From assembly GCA_964581605.1 (NCBI GenBank), contig CAZOPF010000010.1:19485-83484 (forward strand): a DNA stretch of 64,000 nt. Direction: 5' to 3'. Under the pieces are notes generated by a model, which saw only the letters and a list, made by a program, of their open reading frames with translations, did not search any database and was not told where the DNA came from. The position numbers and the translations under genes are program-made. Positions 1-8,769 of this stretch are shown here, piece by piece. Numbering within the stretch: position 1 is the first letter of the stretch; each line of letters starts with the position of its first letter. This DNA comes from CAADGU01 sp964581605 (GTDB taxonomy: Bacteria > Chloroflexota > Anaerolineae > Promineifilales > Promineifilaceae).

Positions 1-1702
1 ACACCAGCCCGTCCCAACCGCGTGGGTCTTGTGGCCCCGTGTTCTTGTCCGTCACCCCGCCATATTCATCGTCTCTCAATGAGGTAAAGATGATGCGATC
101 ATCTTCGTTCTCGCCGCCGATGGCTTCCAATGTCCCTTCAATCGTTAATCTGCTCTCCGGTTCAAATTTGATCACCACGCCGGGTTCAATCACCAGGGTT
201 GCTTCCGGCTCAACGGTGACATCGCCGCGAATGACACGCACGATTTGGGCTTCGTTCCCCAGCTTTGCCCAGGTGTAGCGTTCGCGCCCGGTGATGGCCG
301 AGCCGCCCCGCACTTCCAGCGCATCCCCAGGCTCATTATTCAACAGCGTAATCTGGCTGAGTGTGGGGAAGGAATCGGCGTCGGCACTGAGGGGATACCA
401 GGCGCTGTCAGCAATGGTGACGTTGCTGAGTTCCGGCGAACTGTTTTGCAGGGAAATAGCCCCTTGCCCATTGCCAGCATATTGCACCAGGGCGTTGCGT
501 AAGAAGGATTGGCTGCTGCTGTCGGCAAAAGTCAGCCCGGCCCAGTCGCCCGGCTGGGGATCGCGCGCTTCCTTGTAAGTGACGCCACCCACTTCATCAC
601 GGCCGTCATACACCGAAGTAAAACGCACATCCTCTGCCTTAAGCAGGCCGCGCACCAGCAAGCCCGGCTGCTCCCCCTGCCCGCTGTACCAGAACTTCAC
701 ATTGCTGCCCGGTTCAATGGTCAGGGTACTGTTTTCGCCTATCGTTACCGGGCCAGAGAGGACGTAGGCAAAACCTTGATTGGGCCAGGTGATGTTTTGA
801 GTGTCGGCCGTTTGCCCGCCGCGAATTTCAATGCCCTCAAATGGATTTTTGTCAAACTCCACCCCATCCAGAAGCAAGGGGATTTTGCTGCCATCACTGC
901 TGATCGGGAACGCGCTGCTGCTGGCAATTTTCACGTCCAGCAAGGCGGGGGCACTGTTTTCCAGGTAGATGGCCCGGTCGCCCGCAAATTGCACCAGGGC
1001 GTGGGCAAGCATAGAGCTATCGTCTGCTTCCAAAAAGCGAATGCCCTGCCAGCTGCCGGGTTCGCCGGTTTCGGCCGTTAACGTCACCGGCTCTTTTTCT
1101 GTACCGCAAATGTAAAGCGCCCCTTGCACGTCAATACCCGCCCCTTCTTCAAATTCCAGACGCGCCCCAGGCTGCACCAGTAAGCGGCGGTTCTGAGGCA
1201 CCACCAGGACGGTTTGAATGAGATATTCGGTGTTGGCGGTAAAGGAGGTGTCTTCTTCCAGTTCACCGCCCAGGCCACGTTCAAATTTGGTGGGGGTGAA
1301 TTCGGCGGCGTCCAGATCATCGCAGGCCAGCGGCGGCGGTGGATCACCCATCCCCGGCACATTCAAGCCAGAGCGAATAACCAGCACAGCCAGGAGGATG
1401 AGTAGGGGAATGGCGATCAGGTCAAAGAGGCCCCAGATAGCGCGCAGGTTGAGGAGTTGGAAGCGGCGGGTGGGTGACGGCCGTGCCGTACTCACCTTGT
1501 TGGAGTTTGACTTCTGCTTATCGGGAGCAGGCGGCGGTGGCGTGGAGGTGGATTGTGGGGGTGGAGGGGTGACGGCCCGAAGCGGCTCCGGGTTCGCCGT
1601 CACCATCGCCTGCCCGCGCAAATCACACCCACAATATGGGCAAAAGTTATGCTGGCCCACTAACTCTCGTTTACAGTTGGGACAGCTTGCTTGTTCTGAC
1701 AT
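1..1702 (-). CDS. Zinc-ribbon, single-span membrane protein with beta-helix repeats (3' end outside window)
   Basis: The minus-strand frame is open from an ATG at 1702 to the window edge, so at least 567 codons are present and the C-terminus is missing. The N-terminus has two Cys pairs (CPNC near residue 7 and CPYCGC near residue 25), a zinc ribbon. A Pro-rich linker and one hydrophobic segment (about residues 105-125) follow. The remainder is repeated units with segments such as LLVQPGARLEFEEGAGI and LVIEPGVVIKFEPESRLTI, the pattern of right-handed parallel beta-helix proteins. A purine-rich AGAGGAAAAG lies directly upstream of the ATG. It is the last visible gene of a three-gene minus-strand run (2513 to 1). 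The topology suggests a cytosolic zinc ribbon with an external beta-helix. Specific function unknown. Confidence 0.8.
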   Translation of the reverse strand, partial: MSEQASCPNCKRELVGQHNFCPYCGCDLRGQAMVTANPEPLRAVTPPPPQSTSTPPPPAPDKQKSNSNKVSTARPSPTRRFQLLNLRAIWGLFDLIAIPLLILLAVLVIRSGLNVPGMGDPPPPLACDDLDAAEFTPTKFERGLGGELEEDTSFTANTEYLIQTVLVVPQNRRLLVQPGARLEFEEGAGIDVQGALYICGTEKEPVTLTAETGEPGSWQGIRFLEADDSSMLAHALVQFAGDRAIYLENSAPALLDVKIASSSAFPISSDGSKIPLLLDGVEFDKNPFEGIEIRGGQTADTQNITWPNQGFAYVLSGPVTIGENSTLTIEPGSNVKFWYSGQGEQPGLLVRGLLKAEDVRFTSVYDGRDEVGGVTYKEARDPQPGDWAGLTFADSSSQSFLRNALVQYAGNGQGAISLQNSSPELSNVTIADSAWYPLSADADSFPTLSQITLLNNEPGDALEVRGGSAITGRERYTWAKLGNEAQIVRVIRGDVTVEPEATLVIEPGVVIKFEPESRLTIEGTLEAIGGENEDDRIIFTSLRDDEYGGVTDKNTGPQDPRGWDGLV

Positions 1703-1722
1703 CTTTTCCTCTTGGATAAGAC

Positions 1723-2049
1723 TTATTTTTCATCCTTCTCAGCTTCCTCATAAGGAATTTCATGGGTGTAGCCATCGGAATCAGCAAAATAAACCCCTTT
1801 TCTATCACGCATAACACCCCCATTAAGCTCGGCGGCCTGCCTCCCTTCCTTTGTTTTTTGGAAGTCAGCAACAGCCCCACGCCGCTGTTCAATAGGGAGG
1901 TGGCTGATGTCTATGATTGTGCCTTTGGCTTCGGTGGATAGAGGTGGAACACCACGGATAGATTGTATGCCTGTATCGCCAAGCTGTTGTTTACTGTCGG
2001 GCTGCGGTTTGGTTTCGTTGCCCTCTATTGACTTGTTCCAATCGTTCAT
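1723..2049 (-). CDS. Hypothetical hydrophilic protein, 108 aa
   Basis: Starts at ATG 2049, which overlaps the stop of the upstream zinc-ribbon gene in an ATGA arrangement, with an AAGGAG about eight bases upstream. The product is acidic and polar with no membrane segment. The centre contains IIDISHLPIEQRRGAVADF and the C-terminus a short YFADSDGYTHEIPYEEAE stretch. I recognise no family. Its tight coupling to two zinc-ribbon membrane proteins suggests it works with them. That is inference only. Confidence 0.65.
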   Translation of the reverse strand: MNDWNKSIEGNETKPQPDSKQQLGDTGIQSIRGVPPLSTEAKGTIIDISHLPIEQRRGAVADFQKTKEGRQAAELNGGVMRDRKGVYFADSDGYTHEIPYEEAEKDEK

Positions 2050-2513
2050 GAGATACGCTCCTTTTGTTCTAACAGCACGGCCGTCCGCCGCGTATTCTCC
2101 TCAATATCCAGCAGCACGGAGATGCTTTCCCCAATGACCCGCCAGAAGATGTACAAAATCCCGGCCCAAATGAGCGAACCAACCAGTACGCCCAGGGCCG
2201 TAAAAAAGGAATCGGTGAGGCCAACTAAAAAGCCGCCAATGCCACCCAGGGCCGTCAGGCCGGCAAAGATGTACGCCAGCAGCCGGCAGAAAGAGGCAAT
2301 GCCGCGCAGGGCGGCGAATTTGTGTTCGATGCGTACAGGGGGGTGAGCAGCGGCCGTGCCCGAAGTCTGTATACCTGATGCGGCCTTATACCCTTCCGGG
2401 CTGGGTGGCCTGTCGGGAACAGACGGCCGTTCCAGCTTGCTGCCACACTGCTTACAAAAATTCACCGTCCCCACATTCTCCGCCCCACAATTCTGACATT
2501 GAATCGCATTCAC
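2046..2513 (-). CDS. Zinc-ribbon DUF4282-like membrane protein
   Basis: About 155 aa. CQNC and CKQCG at the N-terminus form a zinc ribbon. After a Pro-rich linker there are two hydrophobic segments (IASFCRLLAYIFAGLTALGG and ALGVLVGSLIWAGILYIFW) and a C-terminal basic/acidic helix (DIEENTRRTAVLLEQ). The two-span layout with that amphipathic tail matches DUF4282 proteins. I chose GTG 2513 because GGAGG lies five bases upstream; ATG 2525 and TTG 2537 are in frame but lack a ribosome binding site. It heads the minus-strand run 2513-1 and is divergent from the TumE toxin-antitoxin pair. Exact role unknown. Confidence 0.7.
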   Translation of the reverse strand: MNAIQCQNCGAENVGTVNFCKQCGSKLERPSVPDRPPSPEGYKAASGIQTSGTAAAHPPVRIEHKFAALRGIASFCRLLAYIFAGLTALGGIGGFLVGLTDSFFTALGVLVGSLIWAGILYIFWRVIGESISVLLDIEENTRRTAVLLEQKERIS

Positions 2514-2545
2514 TGAATCCTCCATGATTGGCAGCAATTACCGAA

Positions 2546-2574
2546 TTGCCTACCCTATAGGCCATCGCTATACT
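2546..2574 (+). promoter_or_regulatory. Sigma-70-like promoter of the TumE toxin-antitoxin pair
   Basis: TTGCCT (2546-2551), a 17-base spacer, then TATACT (2569-2574). The first in-frame ATG after it is at 2581, six bases past the -10 box, so transcription would start at or next to the start codon. This argues against the longer ORF from 2524 and for a leaderless transcript. Confidence 0.5.
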
Positions 2575-2580
2575 AATGTC

Positions 2581-2862
2581 ATGGTACCAATGCTTGAAAA
2601 CGTCGCTCAAGAATTGAACATCCCGCCGGAAACACTGTGGCGCGAAAGCCTGGAAGCGTATATCGCCCGTGAATCACGGTTGATTGAATTGGATACGGCC
2701 GACTTTCAAGACCGATATAACGTAACCTCGCCAGAACAACTGAAAGCCAAAATTGAATCCGGCGACATTTACAGCCATCCCGCCTGGGAAGAGCTGATCG
2801 AGTGGGAAAACCTGCTTGCGTATCAGGAGCGCCTGGAAAAGTTGCAGGCGTCGCTGGAATAG
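2581..2862 (+). CDS. Putative antitoxin partner of the TumE-family toxin
   Basis: About 93 aa from ATG 2581 (MVPMLENVAQELN); ATG 2524 is also in frame but lies upstream of the predicted promoter, so I reject it. The product is acidic and helical, with Trp-rich motifs PETLWRESL near the start and HPAWEELIEWENLL near the end, ending in a coiled-coil-like tail. It lies one base upstream of the TumE-like gene at 2864, the usual antitoxin-first order. The family is known from such pairs; antitoxin function here is inferred from position. Confidence 0.6.
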   Translation: MVPMLENVAQELNIPPETLWRESLEAYIARESRLIELDTADFQDRYNVTSPEQLKAKIESGDIYSHPAWEELIEWENLLAYQERLEKLQASLE

Positions 2863-2863
2863 T

Positions 2864-3229
2864 ATGTATGTTTCCCTGGAACGCATTGCTCTTGATGAAT
2901 TCGGTGACGTGGTTGTAGCCACTCAACAGCTTGGCCGACGAGCCAACGTGCCCCTCAAGTTGCGACTGCTTATTCGGGATAATACATTCGTGGATGTGTG
3001 GTTGAGTCCGGATGGTGGGCGTTACGCTTATCACTGGGAGCAACGAGCCAAACGGGGAGTAATTCACCGTCACGATAACGCGCCTGATCATCCTCATATC
3101 ACGACCCATCCCAAACATTTCCACAATGGTAACGAGGGTAACGTGGAAGCCAGTCATATTCCTGATGATCCTCCAGAAGCACTTCGTTGCTTTCTCGCCT
3201 TTGTTCGTGACCATATCCAGCCAGATTAA
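2864..3229 (+). CDS. TumE-family (DUF6516-like) toxin
   Basis: 121 aa from ATG 2864, immediately after the antitoxin stop. The core shows the family pattern: FVDVWLSPDGGRYAYHWE, then HRHDNAPDHPH and THPKHFHNG, ending in a helix ALRCFLAFVRDHI. These YHWE and DNAPHH motifs are the recognisable part of the TumE toxin family of TumE/TumA pairs. It ends two bases before the convergent HerA-like ATPase stop at 3232. Toxicity is inferred from family membership and from the paired upstream gene. Confidence 0.75.
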   Translation: MYVSLERIALDEFGDVVVATQQLGRRANVPLKLRLLIRDNTFVDVWLSPDGGRYAYHWEQRAKRGVIHRHDNAPDHPHITTHPKHFHNGNEGNVEASHIPDDPPEALRCFLAFVRDHIQPD

Positions 3230-3231
3230 CC

Positions 3232-5928
3232 TCAAATCCGTTCAAACGCTTTTTCAAATTCCTGGCGCATGTGGGCGGTGAAGGGGAAATCTATTTCGTG
3301 GGCCAGGTAGCAGTAGGCGGCGTCTATATGGGGGTGGCCGGATTGCCGGGCGGCCGTACCACACACCTTTGCCACCCCCAGCCAGTTCTCCGGCCAATCT
3401 TCGGCCGACGGCCGTGCCTCAAACCCCTTCAGCGCCGCCACAAATTGCTCGTGTAACTCCGGCTCCCGCGTCTGCGGCTCAATTACTTCCACAAATTCAC
3501 ACGGGCTGCCGCAAAAACGGCAGCCGTCAAAGGGCAGGTGGGCCGTGAGATGTTGGGCGGTAAACGGCCGCATCGCTTCCCGCACCGCCTCATCCGTTGG
3601 CAGGCTATCAAACCCGGCCGTATCCTTGTAAAGCGGCACCTGCATAAAGGTCGCCTTCTCCATACCCGTCAGGAAAACGGCCGCTTCCCCCACCCCCAGC
3701 TTGCCCAAATAATCCTGCTGCGCCCTATCCATAATCAAGGCGCGGCCAATCGCTTCCCGGTCTTTGGCGTCGCGTAACTGGTGAGCAATTTGCAGATTGG
3801 TATTGCGCACGGCGTCTGGCAGCAGTTTTTCTGGGCTTTGGTCGGCGATGAGGATACCCTCACCATAGGCCCGCACCTCCGTCAGCAAATCGGCAAACGC
3901 CTGCACCGCCTGCCCTTTAGTGTCGGCAGCCACTTCGGACGGGCCGGTAGACTTGACATTGCCCATCACGTTGTGGGCTTCTTCGACAACGGTCACATGC
4001 TGCAAGGTGTGGCCGGGATGCTGCTCCCGATATTCACGCAGCAGCATTAACAAGAACATGATGGTCAAGGCTTTGTCGTCAGCGTTGAGGTCGTTCAGTT
4101 CCAGGATGCACGGCCGTGCCAGCAACACCTCCAGCGGATACGAACGCTGCACACCAAACATGCGTCCCTTGCTGCCGCGCAGCAGCCCGCCAATCCGACC
4201 GCCAACCGCGGCGCGAATGTTGTGAAATGTCTCCCCGGCATACCCACGCGACTCGGAGACTTTAACGGCCGTGTTAAACATATCTCGCATCGTGGGGTAT
4301 GGTTTGTCCACCTGCCCGCCCCGATCTGTCAGTTGCCACCCCTTGTCCCGGTAAATCTGCTCCAGACTTTCGGCAATAATCGAAGGCAAAATGCCAAACT
4401 GCGGCAGTGCGCCATCAAAACAGGTTTGCAGCCGCCCCAGGTGCGCTTCCAGACGCACGCCAGCTAACAGTTCAAACGGATTCAGGCGGAACGGCGTTGT
4501 CGTTTCATCCCCCAGCGTAAAGACCAATAAATCGCCAAACCCGGGTTGCCCCAACAGCCCGCGATACTCCTTCTTGGCCGATTCAATCACCAGGAACGGA
4601 ATCTTGTGCCTTCGCCATAGCTGATCCAGCAGATACAACATCGTGTTGGTCTTGCCAGATCCGGTGAAGCCGGTGATCAGCCCATGCCGGGTGAGGGCCT
4701 TCAGCTTCACCGTCACCGCCCCGCCGCGCCGGAACTCCCCCAGGTGCATCTCGTCGTCGGCTGCTGCTGGCTGGCGCGGGCCGGTTTCAAAATCAGGTGG
4801 GCGCTGTCGGACGGCAATGCCCGGCACACCGCCGCGCACGCTGACAGGAAAACGAAAAGCGGCTGCCGCTCCCTGCGCCCCCACCAGGTAAGGGAACCGC
4901 TCCTTACCCGGCGTAGCCTGGGAAGGTCCCCAGGGCGAATGGACGAGGGTGGTGAAGGTGCGACGGGCGGCCGCCAGTTCAGCGTCATTTTGAGGTGCCA
5001 TGACGCTGGCCTGGCTGGGGAGGGCACGTTCACGGCCGTCGTCGTGGCTGTGGTCAGTGCTGGCCGTGATAGCCGCCCCCACCGAGCGGGCCACCGTCCA
5101 GGCGGTGTTTGCGTCTGTGCTGGCTATCTGCGCCGCCAGGATAAACGGCTCATCTAACGATTTACGGTATGCGCCATAGATGCGCCCTACCAATTCCGCG
5201 CCGGGGTCGCGCAGGCGGCGGGCGCTGGCTTCAGATAACACCCGCCGTTCCAGGTCCGCTACCGATTCGGCAATGTGGGCGGCAGTGAACAAAGCTTCCA
5301 TTTCGTCATCGCTCAGGTCGGTCGGTTCCACATAGAGGCTGAGGACGGCCGGCGCTGGCTGGCGTAACAAACTCTCAAATGGCTCTAAGAAGGGAGTGGC
5401 CGGCCCCCAAAAGGGATAAATGACATAGGCCTCTTGCTGCACCGTTAGCAGGGGCACGATGGCCTCCTGTTGGCGCACTTCCACAATGACGGAAGGGCCG
5501 CTGAAGGGAAAGAGAAAGTGGCGCAAATTGGGTTGGCTGCCATTGTCTGCTGCCAGGGGGATAGCCGGGAAGCCAAAGGTGGACAGGTGGACAGCCAGGT
5601 CAGCCGCAATCTGGGCAGCCACTTCCTGCGCCCTGCTTTTAGCGGCCGTTACCCGCCCTACCAACGCTATATCAACGCGCCCCAACGCTGGCTGGCAAAG
5701 GTAACGCAAGGCAAAGGCAGAGCGCCGCCATTTACGCAAACCGGCCACAAAGCGGATGAGACGGCCGTACACCTCCGCCAATTGTTCTGACGGCCGTTCT
5801 GCCAGCAGCGTGTGATCCGCCAAAAAATCAGGCAGGTAAGGAATGTGATAGCCAAATAGGGCGTTTTCTTGGGCCGTGTCGGGTGCAGGGATGGTGTGGA
5901 TGGACGGCCGTTGCAGTTGTGCGGCCAT
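3232..5928 (-). CDS. HerA/DUF87-type P-loop ATPase
   Basis: 898 aa. Walker A GFTGSGKTNTM has its Lys at residue 426 and is followed by LVIESAKKEYRGLL, typical of DUF87/HerA and VirB4-like pumps. Walker B is TVVEEAHNVM, and a sensor-like ADQSPEKL follows. The first 350 residues are a poorly conserved N-terminal domain. The C-terminus carries a CRFCGSPC cluster that may bind zinc. Family members are hexameric DNA translocases or membrane-associated motor ATPases; here the substrate is unknown. It follows the zinc-ribbon membrane protein at 5988 on the same strand, so a membrane-linked role is plausible. Convergent with the TumE toxin, two bases apart. Confidence 0.85.
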   Translation of the reverse strand: MAAQLQRPSIHTIPAPDTAQENALFGYHIPYLPDFLADHTLLAERPSEQLAEVYGRLIRFVAGLRKWRRSAFALRYLCQPALGRVDIALVGRVTAAKSRAQEVAAQIAADLAVHLSTFGFPAIPLAADNGSQPNLRHFLFPFSGPSVIVEVRQQEAIVPLLTVQQEAYVIYPFWGPATPFLEPFESLLRQPAPAVLSLYVEPTDLSDDEMEALFTAAHIAESVADLERRVLSEASARRLRDPGAELVGRIYGAYRKSLDEPFILAAQIASTDANTAWTVARSVGAAITASTDHSHDDGRERALPSQASVMAPQNDAELAAARRTFTTLVHSPWGPSQATPGKERFPYLVGAQGAAAAFRFPVSVRGGVPGIAVRQRPPDFETGPRQPAAADDEMHLGEFRRGGAVTVKLKALTRHGLITGFTGSGKTNTMLYLLDQLWRRHKIPFLVIESAKKEYRGLLGQPGFGDLLVFTLGDETTTPFRLNPFELLAGVRLEAHLGRLQTCFDGALPQFGILPSIIAESLEQIYRDKGWQLTDRGGQVDKPYPTMRDMFNTAVKVSESRGYAGETFHNIRAAVGGRIGGLLRGSKGRMFGVQRSYPLEVLLARPCILELNDLNADDKALTIMFLLMLLREYREQHPGHTLQHVTVVEEAHNVMGNVKSTGPSEVAADTKGQAVQAFADLLTEVRAYGEGILIADQSPEKLLPDAVRNTNLQIAHQLRDAKDREAIGRALIMDRAQQDYLGKLGVGEAAVFLTGMEKATFMQVPLYKDTAGFDSLPTDEAVREAMRPFTAQHLTAHLPFDGCRFCGSPCEFVEVIEPQTREPELHEQFVAALKGFEARPSAEDWPENWLGVAKVCGTAARQSGHPHIDAAYCYLAHEIDFPFTAHMRQEFEKAFERI

Positions 5929-5987
5929 ATACCAACCTTTGTTGATCCGCAGTTTGTAATCCGAAGTCCGTAGACCGATTACTGAAA
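5929..5987. repeat. Short AT-rich intergenic repeat
   Basis: The 59-base spacer contains a stretch of near-repeating units (CCGCAGTTTGTAATCCGAAG, TCCGTAGACCGATTACTG) of the same low-complexity style seen at other gene ends in this window. No promoter or terminator is evident. Confidence 0.35.
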
Positions 5988-6905
5988 CTAAATCAACCGT
6001 CGCCGGGAACGCTCTGGTGAAGGTTGCATCAAATTTACATCAATTCCGATGGCATCCAGCGATTGGCGTACCGTTTCTTCAACCGCTTTTTCTAGAGCGA
6101 TGGTGTCATCGTATTGAAACTCATTAGGCCGGGCGCGCAGAATTGCCAGAAAATCTTTTTCCGTCACAAATTTGAAAGCGCTGTAAGCCAGAATCAACAG
6201 CCAGGCAAAACTATTCAGCATCCCCAATGGGCCAACCAGGCACGTAAAAAAAACAATCGGGCCAAATCCGCTGCCAGTGCCAAAAATGGGGTCAAAGCCC
6301 TCCACACTGCTAACCAATGAACTGGTAAAACCAAAGATGAAATAGAGCTGGAACAAGAGCATCAGCGCCAGTAAGGCAACGCGCACATTGCTGATTGGCC
6401 CCTTCACGTATGTGACCTGTGAGATGTACAGGTCTTTACCAAATTGGGCAATGTACAGGGCGACGGTAGTAATGCCGCGCCGGACAAAGTAATAGGGGCG
6501 GCGCTCCACCAGCAACCCTTTGGCTACCAGCGTTTGCCAGTTCATTTGCACCTCCGGCGCCTGCCGTTGCTGGAATCGTTGGGTGGCGGTCTGGTGCAGT
6601 TCATCGGCGCGATGCCCCAGATTATCCAGCAGCCAGGAGGCGTGACGGCCGCGTGTACCCTGCCCGGCAAACGGCCCCCAAATACTTACGGCCGTTGTTC
6701 CCCCACCGCCAATTTGCCCTGGACTGTTGCCAGCAGTGGGTAACGGCCGGGCCGGTAGCGGCCATGACGCTGGCGCTGGGGGCTGGCTGGCGGGGGTAGT
6801 AGCCAAAGAAGCGGCCTCAGCCGGCACGGCTGGCAGTTTCTCCCCACAAAACTGGCAAAAACGAGAACTGGCAGGATTATCTCTATTACATTGGGGGCAT
6901 TTCAT
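5988..6905 (-). CDS. Zinc-ribbon membrane protein, function unknown
   Basis: About 305 aa from ATG 6905, chosen because AGGAGG lies seven bases upstream. CPQC and CQFCGEK at the N-terminus form a zinc ribbon, followed by a Pro/Ala linker. A soluble middle part contains LVAKGLLVERRPYYFVRRGI. At least three hydrophobic segments lie between about residues 175 and 260 (VALLALMLLFQLYFIFGF, IVFFTCLVGPLGMLNSFAWL and a neighbour). The C-terminal soluble tail includes FLAILRARPNEFQYDDT. It sits between a lipoprotein-like zinc-ribbon gene and the HerA-type ATPase, all in one direction. I do not recognise a named family beyond the zinc ribbon. Confidence 0.75.
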   Translation of the reverse strand: MKCPQCNRDNPASSRFCQFCGEKLPAVPAEAASLATTPASQPPAPASWPLPARPLPTAGNSPGQIGGGGTTAVSIWGPFAGQGTRGRHASWLLDNLGHRADELHQTATQRFQQRQAPEVQMNWQTLVAKGLLVERRPYYFVRRGITTVALYIAQFGKDLYISQVTYVKGPISNVRVALLALMLLFQLYFIFGFTSSLVSSVEGFDPIFGTGSGFGPIVFFTCLVGPLGMLNSFAWLLILAYSAFKFVTEKDFLAILRARPNEFQYDDTIALEKAVEETVRQSLDAIGIDVNLMQPSPERSRRRLI

Positions 6906-6951
6906 CTTACATCCTCCTGAAGCACAACTTGCCAAAGCGAGCTACGAAACT

Positions 6952-7692
6952 TCATGGTTGCGGCTGGCCGCAATTTGGGCAAAACTTCGCCTGTGGGCTT
7001 AAAGTTGTGCCGCAATGCGCGCAGAAAGCCATTGCGGTGGGTTGCATTTGCACCGGTGTCTGTTGGCGTTGTTTCCAGAAGTACCAGCCCGCGCCACCCA
7101 TACTGCCGGCAAGCAGCAGCCCAATCAACAACATGCCCAGACCTGAACCGCTTTTTTCCGTTAAGACCGCTTCCATACGGCCGTTGGCATTCACCCACTG
7201 CACTGTTCCTTTATCAATTTCTGTGCCATTGCTGGATAGGATGTCGCCACCCTGCAAGGTAACGGTGTTGGTGTTGGCGCCCGTGAGATCGCCAGAACTG
7301 AAATAGGAAAACTGGATCTGCCGCTGACCGTTAATTTCCATGGCTGTAAGCGTCGCATCGCCCTCAAAAGCAATGGTGTTGAGTAGTTCTAGCCCCTCAC
7401 CTTCTATATTGAAGGTGTAAATTAAGGTTGTCTCCTGGCGGCGAGAGTTCCAATTCACCTGCGCCCCATCGGCTTCCCAATCGGCAACCTGTTTGGCAAT
7501 GTCCGCCTCAAAAGATTCCGGCGACGAGGCCAGCAAAGCCAGCATTTCTACCGGAAAGGCGATTTCCATTTCGGCTCGCCAGGCTTCATCGCGGTAAAAC
7601 GTGACATGGCGATCAATATCCGCGCCGCAGCCAGCCAGGAACAAAACAACCACCATGGCCAGTATGGGTAAAAGGAAAGCTGATTTTGGCAC
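6952..7692 (-). CDS. Lipoprotein-like zinc-ribbon membrane protein
   Basis: 246 aa from GTG 7692, with GGAGAG six bases upstream. The N-terminus is a signal sequence ending in a lipobox (LFLAGC, Cys at about residue 21). The middle is a beta-rich domain of about 150 residues. A second hydrophobic helix (MLLIGLLLAGSMGGAGWYFW) follows, and the last 30 residues hold a zinc ribbon (CAHCG and CPNCG). This predicts an external domain tethered at both ends with the ribbon back in the cytosol. The ribbon at the C-terminus is a mirror image of its neighbours. Function unknown. Confidence 0.8.
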   Translation of the reverse strand: MPKSAFLLPILAMVVVLFLAGCGADIDRHVTFYRDEAWRAEMEIAFPVEMLALLASSPESFEADIAKQVADWEADGAQVNWNSRRQETTLIYTFNIEGEGLELLNTIAFEGDATLTAMEINGQRQIQFSYFSSGDLTGANTNTVTLQGGDILSSNGTEIDKGTVQWVNANGRMEAVLTEKSGSGLGMLLIGLLLAGSMGGAGWYFWKQRQQTPVQMQPTAMAFCAHCGTTLSPQAKFCPNCGQPQP

Positions 7693-7994
7693 TTGAATCT
7701 CTCCAGATAATTATCAGGATTAAGTTGGAGAAGCACAATTGCTGCAAGGCTAAAAGGGAAACCTACACACAAGATAACGATCAATAACAAACCTGTTACA
7801 GTGCGTGCGATACGGCCGACCCGGCAATGGGCGGGCACGGCCGTGTCGCTGTCTACTGGCACACAACACCTCCCACAATTCCATAATAAATATCCCCGCT
7901 GCCCGCTTGATTCTTACATCCGCCTTCGTTTCTTTTCGCACCTCTCCATATCCCCTATAATACGGGAGCAAATTCGCTGGCGGGCAGAATACTT
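7693..7994. other. Divergent intergenic region, 302 bp
   Basis: Separates the minus-strand zinc-ribbon run from the plus-strand sigma/CHAT cluster. It holds the ribosome binding site of the lipoprotein gene, two ACGGCCGT-type palindromic sites and a TATAAT box upstream of the sigma gene. A minus-strand ORF from 7862 could encode a small hydrophobic protein, but it runs into the lipoprotein gene and is not supported. Confidence 0.5.
7956..7961 (+). promoter_or_regulatory. Probable -10 box of the first sigma/CHAT module
   Basis: A perfect TATAAT 33 bases before the ATG of the sigma factor. The best -35 candidate (TTTTCG at 7933) is poor. Confidence 0.4.
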
Positions 7995-8759
7995 ATGAGT
8001 TGGACAGAAGAAACGTTGGCAGCAGCATTACATGAGGCCATTCAACTTGCAACCGGGCAAAAAGGGGATCCTCTGCCCCATGCCATTACCGCTATTGTCA
8101 TGTCCAACCTGGCCAGGGGGCGGGTGCAATACTTTCTGGATAGTTCAGAAAATCATCAGCCAGCCGAATACATCCGGCGTGTCGTCGAAATGTATGAAAA
8201 GTGGCATCCCTATCTCTACCAGATTCAAGAAGAGCGCTCTCCTGACCTGTGGCTGACGTTGTATGATCAGTTGAAACGCTGGGCCTATCACGTCCTCTCT
8301 CGCAAAAATTATGCTGTTTCACCCGAAGAACGATGGCAAAAGGCGGAAGATTGCGCGACGGCCGCTGCCATCCAGCTTCTCAACGCCCGCTTTCCTTATG
8401 ACACCGATTTTGACCCCTGGGCCTACGTCTTGTTACAAACCGTCACGTTGAAGGAGCTACATCGGCAATATGCGGAAACGGCCGTAGACCACCGCTCGAT
8501 AGACCATGGGGACGAAGAAGCAGGCCAATGGTCGCAACTGTCCGAACCCGGCCCTGACAACACGGTTGAATTACGCCAGGCCTTGTTAAAGGCCGTGGGC
8601 CACCTGGCCTCTGACGCCCGCAAACAAATCATTCTTATGCACTATTTTGAACAGATGAGTTTTCCCGAAATTGCCACAGCGCTCAACCGGAGCGTCAGCG
8701 CCATCCATAAGCTGCATTTTGATGCGCTGCAAAACCTGAGAAAGATTTGGATTGATTAG
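7995..8759 (+). CDS. Sigma-70 family (ECF-like) RNA polymerase sigma factor
   Basis: 254 aa. The middle part (FDPWAYVLLQTVTLKELHRQ) resembles the end of sigma region 2. After a linker, residues about 195-250 form region 4: a helix (KQIILMHYFEQMSFPEIATA) followed by the recognition helix (LNRSVSAIHKLHFDALQNL). It is longer than a minimal ECF factor and has an N-terminal helical extension of about 80 residues. It overlaps or abuts an unknown gene (8770) and then a TPR-CHAT protease (9601), all co-directional. The context suggests that it or its inhibitor is controlled by the protease. Confidence 0.85.
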   Translation: MSWTEETLAAALHEAIQLATGQKGDPLPHAITAIVMSNLARGRVQYFLDSSENHQPAEYIRRVVEMYEKWHPYLYQIQEERSPDLWLTLYDQLKRWAYHVLSRKNYAVSPEERWQKAEDCATAAAIQLLNARFPYDTDFDPWAYVLLQTVTLKELHRQYAETAVDHRSIDHGDEEAGQWSQLSEPGPDNTVELRQALLKAVGHLASDARKQIILMHYFEQMSFPEIATALNRSVSAIHKLHFDALQNLRKIWID

Positions 8760-8769
8760 CTGGATAAAT

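Noticed and set aside
7548..7862. Minus-strand ORF encoding a possible small membrane protein before the lipoprotein gene
   Set aside because: It overlaps the well-supported lipoprotein gene by 145 bases, has no convincing ribosome binding site, and its second half is the shadow of that gene.
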